Shown here: one piece after another, positions 1-7,510 of the stretch
How the letters are laid out: each line of letters starts with the position of its first letter
How positions within the stretch are numbered: the first letter of the stretch is position 1
From: Cyclobacterium marinum DSM 745
Lineage (GTDB): Bacteria > Bacteroidota > Bacteroidia > Cytophagales > Cyclobacteriaceae
DNA: 64,000 bases
NCBI RefSeq assembly: GCF_000222485.1
Contig: NC_015914.1
Span: 1,984,001 to 2,048,000, forward strand
Direction of reading: 5' to 3'
Made by a program: the position numbers and the translations under genes
Notes under the pieces: generated by a model
Told to the model about the DNA's origin: nothing
The model's database searches: none
What the model saw: the letters and a program-made list of their open reading frames with translations, nothing else

Positions 1-267
1 AGTAATCCATTTCTTCAGGTTCCAAAAAAAGACATTACCTTTTCCTTCGAAATTAAATTTTCCAAAGGATATATCCCCATAAAATCGATCATTGATGTAC
101 CGGGAATAGCCAATTTCATAGCCCTTTGCAGACAAATTCCCACCTGTAAACTTATCAGCTTCAATAAAAGAATAACCAAAATAAATGCTGTTTTTGGTAT
201 ATGTCTGAGCTTGGCTGGTACGCGCAAACCAAAAGACTGTTAATGCTAATAATAATAGATAGTTCAA
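1..267 (-). CDS. Outer-membrane-like secreted protein, N-terminal part only
   Basis: This is an open frame on the minus strand that runs off the left edge, so only about 89 N-terminal residues are visible. It begins with a hydrophobic stretch (LNYLLLLALTVFWF) followed by ARTSQAQ, which reads as a Sec signal peptide with an AxA-like cleavage site. The mature part has alternating aromatic and polar residues and Gly-Tyr pairs (GYEIGYSRYI, FYGDISFGKF), as in small outer-membrane beta-barrels. No ATG precedes the signal peptide; TTG at 267 is the best start, since the frame is closed by a TAG about 20 bases upstream. It starts 7 bases after the stop of the small gene at 275-574, so the two are probably co-transcribed. 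The barrel assignment is inference. Confidence 0.6.
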   Translation of the reverse strand, partial: MNYLLLLALTVFWFARTSQAQTYTKNSIYFGYSFIEADKFTGGNLSAKGYEIGYSRYINDRFYGDISFGKFNFEGKGNVFFWNLKKWIT

Positions 268-274
268 TGTGCAA

Positions 275-574
275 TTAATTTTCTTCTAGTGTAAAATAGG
301 CCCTAATTCTGTTTAATTGATAAACAGGATAGTTTGTGTTTCCATAATAGCCAATGCCTTGATCTATTGTATTAACATTGTTTTTAATTGTGAAACATTT
401 ATCTAAACCTAGGGCTGATTCTAATTCTACTCCTGTTTTATATGCGACTTTAACGTTCCCGGAAACTTCTAAATCATCGGCAGACGCTTTTAATCCTCCA
501 GTATAGTCAATAGAAGAAGATGTTCTAGTAACACAATTGAAAATATTGTTAAAAAACGACTTAAATAAAAACAC
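275..574 (-). CDS. Hypothetical protein, 99 residues
   Basis: I do not recognise this protein. It reads from an ATG and has ordinary composition with an acidic middle (ASADDLEVSGNVKVAYKTG) and a Tyr/Asn-rich end. No signal peptide, membrane segment or known motif is evident, although the first residues are hydrophobic (MFLFKSFFNNIF). It ends 7 bases before the partial outer-membrane-like gene on the same strand. The region upstream of it is very AT-rich, which may mean that it was acquired or that it is the remainder of a longer gene. It could also be a chance frame. Confidence 0.4.
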   Translation of the reverse strand: MFLFKSFFNNIFNCVTRTSSSIDYTGGLKASADDLEVSGNVKVAYKTGVELESALGLDKCFTIKNNVNTIDQGIGYYGNTNYPVYQLNRIRAYFTLEEN

Positions 575-844
575 TATCTAATCAATATTTTTACACCAGT
601 CTGAATTATGATTGCAAACATATTAAAAATAACACCAACTTAAATTTATAGTTTAAATTATTAAATAATAATTTAGATTGTACAAGTTCCCACCCCAATA
701 AAATATTCTATCAAAAAATTTAATTATATAATAAAATACAAATAAATGTTTTGAAAAGATAGCAACAAATCGACATTGTCCAGCCCAAGCAAAATCTAAT
801 AATCTTTACTCTTTTAAAAGATAGGTGGCCTCAAAAAATTATTT
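575..844. other. AT-rich intergenic region
   Basis: This stretch between the small hypothetical gene and pheS is clearly richer in A and T than its surroundings, with runs such as ttaaattattaaataataatttag. I see no coding frame or RNA gene in it. It must carry divergent promoters; only the pheS -7 box at its right end is recognisable. Confidence 0.5.
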
Positions 845-852
845 TAGATTTG
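845..852 (+). promoter_or_regulatory. pheS -7 promoter box (TAGATTTG)
   Basis: TAGATTTG matches the Bacteroidota -7 consensus TAnnTTTG. It ends 13 bases before the first ATG of pheS, so transcription would start about 7 bases before 866. No clear upstream TTG box is visible. The short leader slightly favours the second in-frame ATG at 878 as the real start. Confidence 0.45.
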
Positions 853-865
853 TGGTCTTACAAAG

Positions 866-1906
866 ATGAATTTCTACATGCATAGTGAAAAAATAAACCA
901 GATTAAAGCTGAATTAGCAGCAGCCAAAGCCGATTCTCCAGAAGAATTAGAAGCATTTAGAATGAGGTTTATAAGTAAAAAGAGCATTATAGGTGCCCTT
1001 TTTGCTGAAATGAGGAATATACCGAATGATCAGAAAAAAGCATTTGGCCAGGAAGTCAATGAAGTAAAAAACTTGGCTGAAGAAAAATTTAAGGAATTGA
1101 TCGCCCAATCTGAAAGTGGTAGCCAACAGAAAAGAGTACTTGATCAGGACCTTACCTTGCCACCCACGGCTTGGCCTGTTGGAGGAATTCATCCATTAAC
1201 AGCCGTAAGGCAAAGAATTGTAACCATTTTTGAAAGGATAGGCTTCAACCTTTCTGAGGGACCTGAAATTGAGGACGACTGGCACAATTTCACCGCATTA
1301 AACTTCCCGGAAAATCATCCGGCACGTGAAATGCAGGATACGTTTTTTATTGAAAAAAACCCTGATATCGCATTAAGAACCCATACCTCATCTGTACAGG
1401 TAAGGGTAATGGAAAATGAAAACCCTCCTATTCGTACCCTGTCACCAGGCCGTGTATTCAGAAATGAGGCAATTTCCGCTAGAGCGCACTGTATATTTCA
1501 TCAGGTGGAAGGTTTGTATGTGGATGAAAATGTCAGTTTCTCGGATTTGAAGCAGACCTTATATCATTTCGCAAAAGAGATGTTTGGGAAACAAACCCAG
1601 GTAAGGTTCAGACCTTCCTATTTCCCTTTTACGGAACCTAGTGCAGAAATTGATATTTCCTGTCAACTATGTGGCGGCAAAGGTTGCAATATTTGCAAAG
1701 GCAGTGGTTGGGTAGAAATTGGTGGTTCCGGTATGGTGGACCCCAATGTGCTTAAAAACTGTGGAATTGACCCTGAAAAATATACCGGATTTGCCTTTGG
1801 TATGGGTATAGAGCGAATTGCCATGTTGAAGTATCAAATCAATGACCTTAGGCTATTCACCGAAAATGACATTAGGTTTTTAAATCAATTTAGAGGATTA
1901 TTATAA
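866..1906 (+). CDS. pheS: Phenylalanine--tRNA ligase alpha subunit
   Basis: This is the catalytic subunit of the heterotetrameric phenylalanyl-tRNA synthetase, which charges tRNA-Phe in the cytoplasm. The N-terminal coiled-coil segment (residues 1-100) is followed by the class II synthetase core: motif 2 (GRVFRNEAISARAHCIFHQV) and motif 3 (FAFGMGIERIAMLKYQINDLR) near the C-terminus. A CxxC...CxxC insert (CQLCGGKGCNICKGSG, about residues 266-281) looks like a zinc-binding knuckle; such inserts occur in some bacterial PheS proteins. The length (346) is normal. ATG at 866 gives MNFYMHS; ATG at 878 is an alternative start. pheT is not adjacent, so the two subunits are encoded apart, as is common in this phylum. 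Confidence 0.97.
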   Translation: MNFYMHSEKINQIKAELAAAKADSPEELEAFRMRFISKKSIIGALFAEMRNIPNDQKKAFGQEVNEVKNLAEEKFKELIAQSESGSQQKRVLDQDLTLPPTAWPVGGIHPLTAVRQRIVTIFERIGFNLSEGPEIEDDWHNFTALNFPENHPAREMQDTFFIEKNPDIALRTHTSSVQVRVMENENPPIRTLSPGRVFRNEAISARAHCIFHQVEGLYVDENVSFSDLKQTLYHFAKEMFGKQTQVRFRPSYFPFTEPSAEIDISCQLCGGKGCNICKGSGWVEIGGSGMVDPNVLKNCGIDPEKYTGFAFGMGIERIAMLKYQINDLRLFTENDIRFLNQFRGLL

Positions 1907-1973
1907 CATATCGTAAATCCTTAAACAAAGGACAAATAGGATATTAGTGAATATTTAACATCATAAAATTTTA

Positions 1974-1981
1974 TAGATTTG
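1974..1981 (+). promoter_or_regulatory. -7 promoter box before the fkbM-type gene
   Basis: TAGATTTG, identical to the pheS box, lies 31 bases before the ATG at 2013. No convincing TTG box is seen upstream. It probably drives the methyltransferase/glycosyltransferase pair. Confidence 0.4.
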
Positions 1982-2012
1982 TAAAGCACCCAAATTTTAA
2001 TAACTTTGATTG

Positions 2013-2852
2013 ATGCACAAAAATCATTCACTAATATCCTTAAAGCGAAAACTACAGCAGCAATACAAGTCTTTACGGTTCAACTTAAGTGCTTCTAATA
2101 ACTTTGTCTTTATTGGGTTTTACAAATACTTTTATAAACCGAAAGAGGGAAGCCTAAGTGATTTTCTGAACCTATACTCCCAGTCCAAAAAAAATAATTT
2201 TACGGTTATTCAGATTGGTGCCAATGATGGCATTACACATGATCCCATTCATAAATTTATAAAAAGAGATGACTGGAAGGGTGTATTGCTAGAACCTCAA
2301 CCGGGAGTATACCATCAATACCTCAAAAAGATTTATGTAAAAAATAAGGGAATCAATACCCTATGTGCCGCCATAGGGGAAAAAGACGGTTGCCAACCCA
2401 TCTATAAAATTGGTTTCTCAGACATGAGATGGGCAACAGGCCTTACCTCTTTTTCAAAGGAAAAAATTCTCAAAGCATTTGAGGATGGGATAGTTGCCTC
2501 AAACTGTGAAAAATTCGGTATAGAAATACCAAAAGACAAAAACCAATGGGTAAGCCATGAAGATGTTAAGGTAATCTCCCCAAAAACACTCCTAGATAAT
2601 TTTTCCATTTCAAAGATAGACCTATTGCAAATTGATGCGGAGGGTTATGATTTAGAGGTTATTCGTATTTTTGACATTCCGAAAACGCAACCTGAAGCCA
2701 TCATTTTTGAAAACGTTGGTCTTAATAACAGCGATTACAACGCATGTTTGAGAATATTAAGAGAAAACCATTATAGCATCAGAAAATTTGGCCCAAATAC
2801 ATTGGCACTTAAAGAACCCATAGACAATATGTTCCAAAAATTCTTTCATTGA
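2013..2852 (+). CDS. FkbM-family methyltransferase
   Basis: The protein is an S-adenosylmethionine-dependent methyltransferase of the FkbM (Methyltransf_21) family; these usually O-methylate sugars in surface glycans or natural products. The SAM-binding motif I is visible at about residues 66-72 (QIGANDG), and the family's second conserved block IDLLQIDAEGYDLEVI lies around residues 202-217. There is no signal peptide, so it should act in the cytoplasm. A TTG codon precedes the ATG at 2013; I chose the ATG. The stop codon overlaps the start of the next gene, a glycosyltransferase (TGATG), so the two are translationally coupled and probably act on the same glycan. The substrate cannot be told from the sequence. 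Confidence 0.88.
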   Translation: MHKNHSLISLKRKLQQQYKSLRFNLSASNNFVFIGFYKYFYKPKEGSLSDFLNLYSQSKKNNFTVIQIGANDGITHDPIHKFIKRDDWKGVLLEPQPGVYHQYLKKIYVKNKGINTLCAAIGEKDGCQPIYKIGFSDMRWATGLTSFSKEKILKAFEDGIVASNCEKFGIEIPKDKNQWVSHEDVKVISPKTLLDNFSISKIDLLQIDAEGYDLEVIRIFDIPKTQPEAIIFENVGLNNSDYNACLRILRENHYSIRKFGPNTLALKEPIDNMFQKFFH

Positions 2853-3631
2853 TGGAAAAAGCACTGGTATCCATTGTGATTCCCTGTTATAATCAGGGCA
2901 AATATCTCGAAGAAACGGTTCAATCTGTTTTAGCTTCCACCTATAAGCCTTTAGAAATTATTATTGTGAACGATGGTTCTAAAGACGAGTCCTTGACCAT
3001 TGCCCAGCGACTGGCAGAGAAACACAGCGAAATAAAGGTGATGGATCTGGAAAATGGGGGAGTTGCCAAGGCCAGGAATACAGGAATAAGGGCTGCTAAA
3101 GGAACTTATATCCTCCCCTTAGATGGAGATGATCTTATTTCACCAGAATACTTGGAAAAAGGGGTAGAAACATTGCGTTGCAATTCCAATGTTAAGGTTG
3201 TTTATTGCCAAGCTGTCAAATTCAATGAAAGCGGCCAAAAACCCTGGAATTTAAAACCCTTTAGTCGTAATCAACTAGCTAGGGACAATATGATCTTTGT
3301 CGCTGCATTATTTCGGAAGTCAGACTTTCTTGATATAGGCGGTTTTTCTGAGGACATGAGCATGGGGCGGGAAGATTGGGAATTCTGGATCAAAATGCTA
3401 AAAAATGGAGGAGACGTCATCCAATTACCTTTTATAGGTTTCTATTATCGCTTAACACCCACTAGCAAACGGAAGAAAACAGGCACCAATCAAAAGAAAA
3501 GAGAAAGGATTGCGTACCTAAATGCCCATCATATGCCTTTCTTTGAACAAGAATTAAATGGCCCGCTTAGGTTTCAGCGCACCTGGTCAAAACCTTACAA
3601 TACCCTTTTAAAATGGCTCGGGAAACTTTAG
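2852..3631 (+). CDS. Family 2 glycosyltransferase
   Basis: This is a GT-A fold glycosyltransferase of family 2. It has the N-terminal nucleotide-binding strand VSIVIPCYNQG, the conserved NDGSKDES (about residues 40-47), RNTGIRAAKG, the metal-binding DGDD at about residue 91 and an acidic REDWEFW motif near residue 173 that supplies the catalytic base in the family. There is no membrane segment. The ATG shares its A with the stop codon of the FkbM methyltransferase gene. Together they look like a small surface-polysaccharide or glycan-decoration unit, but there is no further capsule cluster around them. The acceptor is unknown. Confidence 0.9.
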   Translation: MEKALVSIVIPCYNQGKYLEETVQSVLASTYKPLEIIIVNDGSKDESLTIAQRLAEKHSEIKVMDLENGGVAKARNTGIRAAKGTYILPLDGDDLISPEYLEKGVETLRCNSNVKVVYCQAVKFNESGQKPWNLKPFSRNQLARDNMIFVAALFRKSDFLDIGGFSEDMSMGREDWEFWIKMLKNGGDVIQLPFIGFYYRLTPTSKRKKTGTNQKKRERIAYLNAHHMPFFEQELNGPLRFQRTWSKPYNTLLKWLGKL

Positions 3632-3996
3632 GACGTCTTAAATATTAGACCATAAGATAACGACTACGTTTATTAACAGCATTCCCATATGAATCCTGAT
3701 TATATAATAGGATTTCCTGTGTTTCCCGGATCTTTTGCAATCAGAGGATAATCAGGTTGTTTGGAAATTTAAGCATAGAGAAACTATGCTGAACCTCCAA
3801 TCAACAGCGAAGGACAACTATTGCCCATTCGAATAGCACCATGTGCAAAAAAACGACATTCATAAAATATTATTTGCAATAATGGCATCAAATCACCGCA
3901 AAAAGTACATGATATTAAAAATCCCATTAAAATTTACTGTTATTTTTGGAATCAATGGAAATAATATTAAATTAAGGAGACTTTGAACCCAAACCC
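3632..3996. other. Intergenic region, 365 bp, no gene seen
   Basis: No convincing coding frame is visible on either strand. The only structure I see is a perfect 7-bp hairpin, AGCATAG at 3772-3778 pairing with CTATGCT at 3784-3790, without a T-run. The region may hold the terminator of the glycosyltransferase gene and the promoter of the membrane protein that follows. Confidence 0.4.
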
Positions 3997-4371
3997 ATGA
4001 AAGAAAAAATCAATTTTACCCTCCACAGCATAAGCCTAATCCTTATTTTAGCGCTCCTTGCTTGGTATTTTGTAGGTACCGGAATAACTGCAGCAACTGC
4101 GTTTACCTATATGATCATGGTTTTAATCGTGGTAGAAATAACCAGTTTGGCCTTGATTAGTAGTACTTATCCGGAAAGCCATACCTCATTTAAAATTGGA
4201 ATCATTGCAGCATTATTTATCCTTTTCGGAATAAAAACAATGATGCCTTCTTTTTTTATCCCCATTTCCGTAACCTTGATAACCATTAATTTTCTCTATA
4301 ATTTTTATAGCAACAGTAAACGGAGAAAGGGTGCTTTTAAAAGGAAGAAAAAAAAGACTGCCCGTTTTTAA
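3997..4371 (+). CDS. Small integral membrane protein with basic tail
   Basis: The family is not recognised. The 124-residue protein has about four predicted membrane segments: roughly residues 10-27, 34-56, 66-82 and 86-103. It ends in a strongly basic cytoplasmic tail (KRRKGAFKRKKKKTARF). The positive tail would fix a cytoplasmic C-terminus. It stands alone between two gene-free stretches, so the context says nothing about its function. Confidence 0.6.
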   Translation: MKEKINFTLHSISLILILALLAWYFVGTGITAATAFTYMIMVLIVVEITSLALISSTYPESHTSFKIGIIAALFILFGIKTMMPSFFIPISVTLITINFLYNFYSNSKRRKGAFKRKKKKTARF

Positions 4372-4789
4372 TATTTCTCCTTCTTTCTACTTTCATTAAA
4401 AATTATGAGTGTTGCTGTGGCATGAGGCAAAGAGGTATACTGAATAGCTAATTCCCATTCCATTCAGAAAGCTGATCTCATACATTCAATCCTACTTAGG
4501 CCAAACACTATTGATCGTTTTTAAAACAGCTACTGTTCGGAATCGATCAGTCAAACTGATCCATCTCACACATTACCAAACACTTATATTTTTTGATTAT
4601 TTTTTTTTACACTTTTTTTTGAAGCATAAAGTAGGATTTTATGGTAAATTAATGAACGGTGCTTTAACAAAGAACCGTACGATTGTCCGCTTTTGATACA
4701 ACATCCCTTATTCTACCTGAATTTTTTAGGTTGCATATGCTTATATAATAATTCCAGTTGAGTTTCTGTTATGACTGTTTTCCTCGATT
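4372..4789. other. Intergenic region, about 420 bp
   Basis: No credible gene is visible. A 61-codon open frame at 4511-4696 consists largely of T-runs and has no family features, so I treat it as chance. The right end carries the sigma-54-like promoter described separately. Confidence 0.4.
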
Positions 4790-4805
4790 TGGTACGTGCT
4801 TGGCA
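4790..4805 (+). promoter_or_regulatory. Sigma-54-like promoter (-24/-12)
   Basis: TGGTACGTGCTTGGCA preserves both invariant dinucleotides of sigma-54 promoters: GG at 4791-4792 and GC at 4803-4804, exactly ten bases apart. It agrees with TGGCACG-N4-TTGCA at most other positions. It would start transcription near 4816, about 30 bases before the ATG at 4847. No TAnnTTTG box competes with it. Confidence 0.5.
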
Positions 4806-4846
4806 ATAATCGTCAAAACAACAAAACCTCTAAACTTCACAATATC

Positions 4847-5410
4847 ATGAAAGCATTAGCAACATTATTTCTCGTAATCGGAATGTCCTATTCAAGTTTT
4901 GCATGGGATAAAAGCCTAAAGGAAGTTTCCTCTGTAGAAACACAAGAACAAAGGTTTATCATTAAATTAGCTGACTCCATTGGAAAAGTCCGAATCAGCA
5001 TATATGATAAGAATAATTTCATAATAAGCAGGAATTTTTTCACAGTAGATGGCCCTCAAAACATTCCCTTCAATTTAAGTAGTGTTCCTGAAGGTCAATA
5101 CAGAGTAAAGCTTGAAACCAAAGAAGAAGCACAAAGTTTTGAAATAAACAGCTTTAAAAAAGTAGAAAAGAAACTGTTGGCTTATGCCAAACCAATCGAT
5201 GATAATAGCTTCAATCTTAAGGTACTTGGCTTAACAGATTCGGGCACCGAAGTCACCATTTATAGAACAGATCACAAGGTGCTTTTGAAAGACAAAATTC
5301 AAGAAGAAGGTGGCTTTTCGAAAAATTATAAACTTAAGTTTTTAAAACTTCACCAGGTATATTTAAAAGTAGAAAATGAAGGAAAAAAGAAATTCTTGTA
5401 TTTCGATTGA
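4847..5410 (+). CDS. Secreted protein of unknown function
   Basis: I do not recognise the family. ATG at 4847 opens a clear Sec signal peptide (MKALATLFLVIGMSYSSFA, then W-D); in-frame codons upstream are not ATG and would bury the signal. The mature part, about 168 residues, looks all-beta, with two Ig/fibronectin-like segments: ADSIGKVRISIYDKNNF...VPEGQYRVKLE and, after an AKPIDDNSF linker, a second one ending in LKVENEGKKKFLYFD. This resembles periplasmic or surface beta-sandwich proteins that are common in Bacteroidota. A sigma-54-like promoter sits 42 bases upstream and a strong hairpin terminator follows, so it is a single-gene unit. Confidence 0.7.
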   Translation: MKALATLFLVIGMSYSSFAWDKSLKEVSSVETQEQRFIIKLADSIGKVRISIYDKNNFIISRNFFTVDGPQNIPFNLSSVPEGQYRVKLETKEEAQSFEINSFKKVEKKLLAYAKPIDDNSFNLKVLGLTDSGTEVTIYRTDHKVLLKDKIQEEGGFSKNYKLKFLKLHQVYLKVENEGKKKFLYFD

Positions 5411-5434
5411 GACACAAAAAATAGGCACTAAAAA

Positions 5435-5468
5435 GTAAAAGCCTTCCTGAAAGGGGGAAGGCTTTTAC
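5435..5468. terminator. Bidirectional hairpin terminator
   Basis: A perfect 13-bp stem, GTAAAAGCCTTCC at 5435-5447 pairing with 5456-5468, encloses an 8-base loop. The stem ends in T- and A-runs, so it can serve both the secreted-protein gene on the plus strand and the thioredoxin gene on the minus strand. Confidence 0.85.
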
Positions 5469-5514
5469 ACTACAGCTAATGCAACATTACAGACTTACCC
5501 TATAATTTTGGTAT

Positions 5515-5982
5515 TTATCGATAGGCTGCAATGAGCTCCTTGAATTTCTTTTCACTTAAAAGACCTGTATGAAAATGCTTGGTGCCATCAGCCGCTACGA
5601 ACAAAGTGGCCGGAATGGCTCCAGACCAATCTTTCTCCAACTGCCTTTTCCAGTTTTTTTGTTCTTTTTCACTGAGCAACCATACCGGTGACATTATCTC
5701 CAGTTTTTTAATAAAGGCCTCGACCCGCTCCGGCTTTCTGTCGTCGTCTAAAGATACAAATACCAGTTTGGTGCTTTCCATATTATTTACAGTAGCTTCA
5801 AAATAAGGCATTTCTTTAATACATGGAGCACACCATGTAGCCCAAAAATTATAGATCCTTAACTCGTCTGACTTTGCCTCAATTTTATTTTTAAAATCAT
5901 CGTAGTCCAACGTAAGCATGGGCTCCGGATTACTAAAGCTAAGACCGATGATGATTAACAATACTTTAATATTTATAAACAT
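5515..5982 (-). CDS. TlpA/ResA-like thiol-disulfide protein
   Basis: This is a thioredoxin-fold protein that is probably anchored in, or exported across, the inner membrane. It has a hydrophobic N-terminus (residues 1-17), a WCAPC active site with Cys51 and Cys54, and the cis-proline strand IPATLFVAADG near residue 120. The fold is that of the TlpA/AhpC-TSA group, which reduces periplasmic disulfides, for example in cytochrome c maturation. At 155 residues it is a single-domain version. It lies 20 bases after the isomerase-like gene upstream (6003-6839) and is probably in one transcript with it. The partner protein is not evident from the context. Confidence 0.88.
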   Translation of the reverse strand: MFINIKVLLIIIGLSFSNPEPMLTLDYDDFKNKIEAKSDELRIYNFWATWCAPCIKEMPYFEATVNNMESTKLVFVSLDDDRKPERVEAFIKKLEIMSPVWLLSEKEQKNWKRQLEKDWSGAIPATLFVAADGTKHFHTGLLSEKKFKELIAAYR

Positions 5983-6002
5983 AAATTTCTACTCTTTTTA
6001 AA

Positions 6003-6839
6003 TCAATTGTTTAGGGTCTGATTAATGTAATAAACGGACTGAGGAATTTGAGCCACTGACTTGGATGACTCGTCCTCAATTATAAAAAATTGTGTGCCTC
6101 CTTTTTTCGCTTGCAAAATAATATTTTTAATGTCAATATCACCTTTTCCTAGCACCACATTGGATTCAACATCTCCTGTTCCATCGCTACTTCCCGGGGT
6201 ACCCTTCTTTCTATCTTTTAAATGTAACAATGGAAATTTATTAGGATGCGCTTTTAAAATAGCCAAAGGATCACCTCCACCCATTTTCACCCAAAACACA
6301 TCCATTTCAAACTTAAAATCTGTGGCATTGTCTAACATATAATCGAAAACTGTTCCCTCCCCATACGTCTTAAATTCATAGCCATGTGGGTGGTAGCAAA
6401 ATGTTAGCCCTTCTTCTTTTGCCTTTTTGCCAAATGCATTAAAAACGGTAGTGGCTTCTTTCGCCTTCTCAAAATCAAATTCTCCATCATGTGGAATCCA
6501 AAAAGTTACAATGTATTTTGAACCAAATGCTTTGGCCCTTTTAATCACCGCCTCAGGATCATTGGTTAGCTCATCGTAGGCTCCACCCACACTTATCATC
6601 TGAAGGTTATACTTGGCCAGAAGGGCCTTGTATTTTTTATCACTCATTCCGTAAGTACTTCCCCCCTCAATATAACGGATGCCCCATTGCTGAATCAATT
6701 CATGATTCTTTTCAACATCCATTTTCATCTGATTCCTTAAACTATAAAGTTGTAGCCCAATCTCTTGAGCTTTAGCTGTCATGATCAATGGACAGGAGGC
6801 AAATATGCCAATAATCAAAAATAAGGATAGGTTTTTCAT
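6003..6839 (-). CDS. Exported sugar phosphate isomerase/epimerase-like protein
   Basis: This is an AP_endonuc_2 (xylose isomerase-like TIM barrel) protein. It starts with a signal peptide (MKNLSLFLIIGIFASCPLIM, then TAKAQ) and continues with EIGLQLYSLRNQM, the usual first strand of this family. Metal and sugar-ligand segments include CYHPHGYEF, FEMDVFWVKMGGG and LLHLKDRKKG. Exported members of the family are common in Bacteroidota and are thought to act on sugars or inositols in the periplasm; the substrate is not known here. I prefer the ATG at 6839 to an ATG 4 codons upstream, because it starts directly at the signal peptide. The TlpA-like gene follows after 20 bases. Confidence 0.85.
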   Translation of the reverse strand: MKNLSLFLIIGIFASCPLIMTAKAQEIGLQLYSLRNQMKMDVEKNHELIQQWGIRYIEGGSTYGMSDKKYKALLAKYNLQMISVGGAYDELTNDPEAVIKRAKAFGSKYIVTFWIPHDGEFDFEKAKEATTVFNAFGKKAKEEGLTFCYHPHGYEFKTYGEGTVFDYMLDNATDFKFEMDVFWVKMGGGDPLAILKAHPNKFPLLHLKDRKKGTPGSSDGTGDVESNVVLGKGDIDIKNIILQAKKGGTQFFIIEDESSKSVAQIPQSVYYINQTLNN

Positions 6840-6931
6840 TGGGTTTATCATTATAAACTAAAATAACGAAATCCCCGCAGACATACAAAAAAATTAAAAA
6901 TTTAAGCAATGGATTAAGAGCTCGCCTTAAA

Positions 6932-7294
6932 TCAATCCTCTTTAAAAGTATCTAGGACGTAAAGAAATATATTCAGAGAAAGCGTAGATGATTCCTCATT
7001 TGCAGTGCTACCTTTAACTCCATCGGACTTCTTTTCTTGAAGTAAAATTTCTTTTGATTGGGAGGATTTTTGAATCATTTCATTGTCGTATCCGATGAAG
7101 CGGTTTTTATTATTTTCAGATTTTTCTCCCTGAATCATTTCCGTCTTCTTCCAAACCGCTTTTTGCTGAACATAATTGTAAACGTTACCGTCTTCTTTTT
7201 GTGAAAAAGTTTCTCCGGATATAAAGCAGAAAAATAAGACCCCAAGAATAAAAGGCTTATAGAAAAGAATCCGAATATTATTTTGACAAATCAT
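6932..7294 (-). CDS. Small secreted protein of unknown function
   Basis: I do not recognise the family. Residues 12-30 (FYKPFILGVLFFCFISGETFS) look like a signal peptide. The mature part, about 90 residues, is Lys/Glu/Asn-rich and probably mostly unstructured or helical. Two short similar segments (MIQGEKSENNK and MIQKSSQSKE) may be a weak internal repeat. It is separated from the isomerase-like gene by 92 bases and faces away from murF-alr. Expression is plausible but unproven. Confidence 0.45.
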   Translation of the reverse strand: MICQNNIRILFYKPFILGVLFFCFISGETFSQKEDGNVYNYVQQKAVWKKTEMIQGEKSENNKNRFIGYDNEMIQKSSQSKEILLQEKKSDGVKGSTANEESSTLSLNIFLYVLDTFKED

Positions 7295-7467
7295 GATTTT
7301 GTTCGTAAAAGGGCGAAGTAAGACTTCAATTCACTGTTTATAAATCAATAATAAACATTTTTTTATTCTTATACAAATGAGAAACAAGGACTTAAGCTTG
7401 CCTTGAAAGGGACGGATAAAGAAGTTTAATAATTCTTAAAAATAATCTTAGCTAAATTTTTAAGTTC

Positions 7468-7475
7468 TAAATTTG
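7468..7475 (+). promoter_or_regulatory. -7 promoter box before murF-alr
   Basis: TAAATTTG matches TAnnTTTG and lies 35 bases before the murF-alr ATG. The upstream TTG box is not obvious. Confidence 0.45.
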
Positions 7476-7510
7476 TTGAATTTCCAATTGCTAAACCAGC
7501 CGAAAAGACC

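Noticed and set aside
15-227. Open frame of 70 codons on the minus strand
   Set aside because: It is an alternative frame inside the partial outer-membrane-like gene; the other frame has a clear signal peptide and barrel-like strands.
4511-4696. Open frame of 61 codons on the plus strand
   Set aside because: It is mostly T-runs translated as Phe and Leu, has no start signal and no recognisable features.
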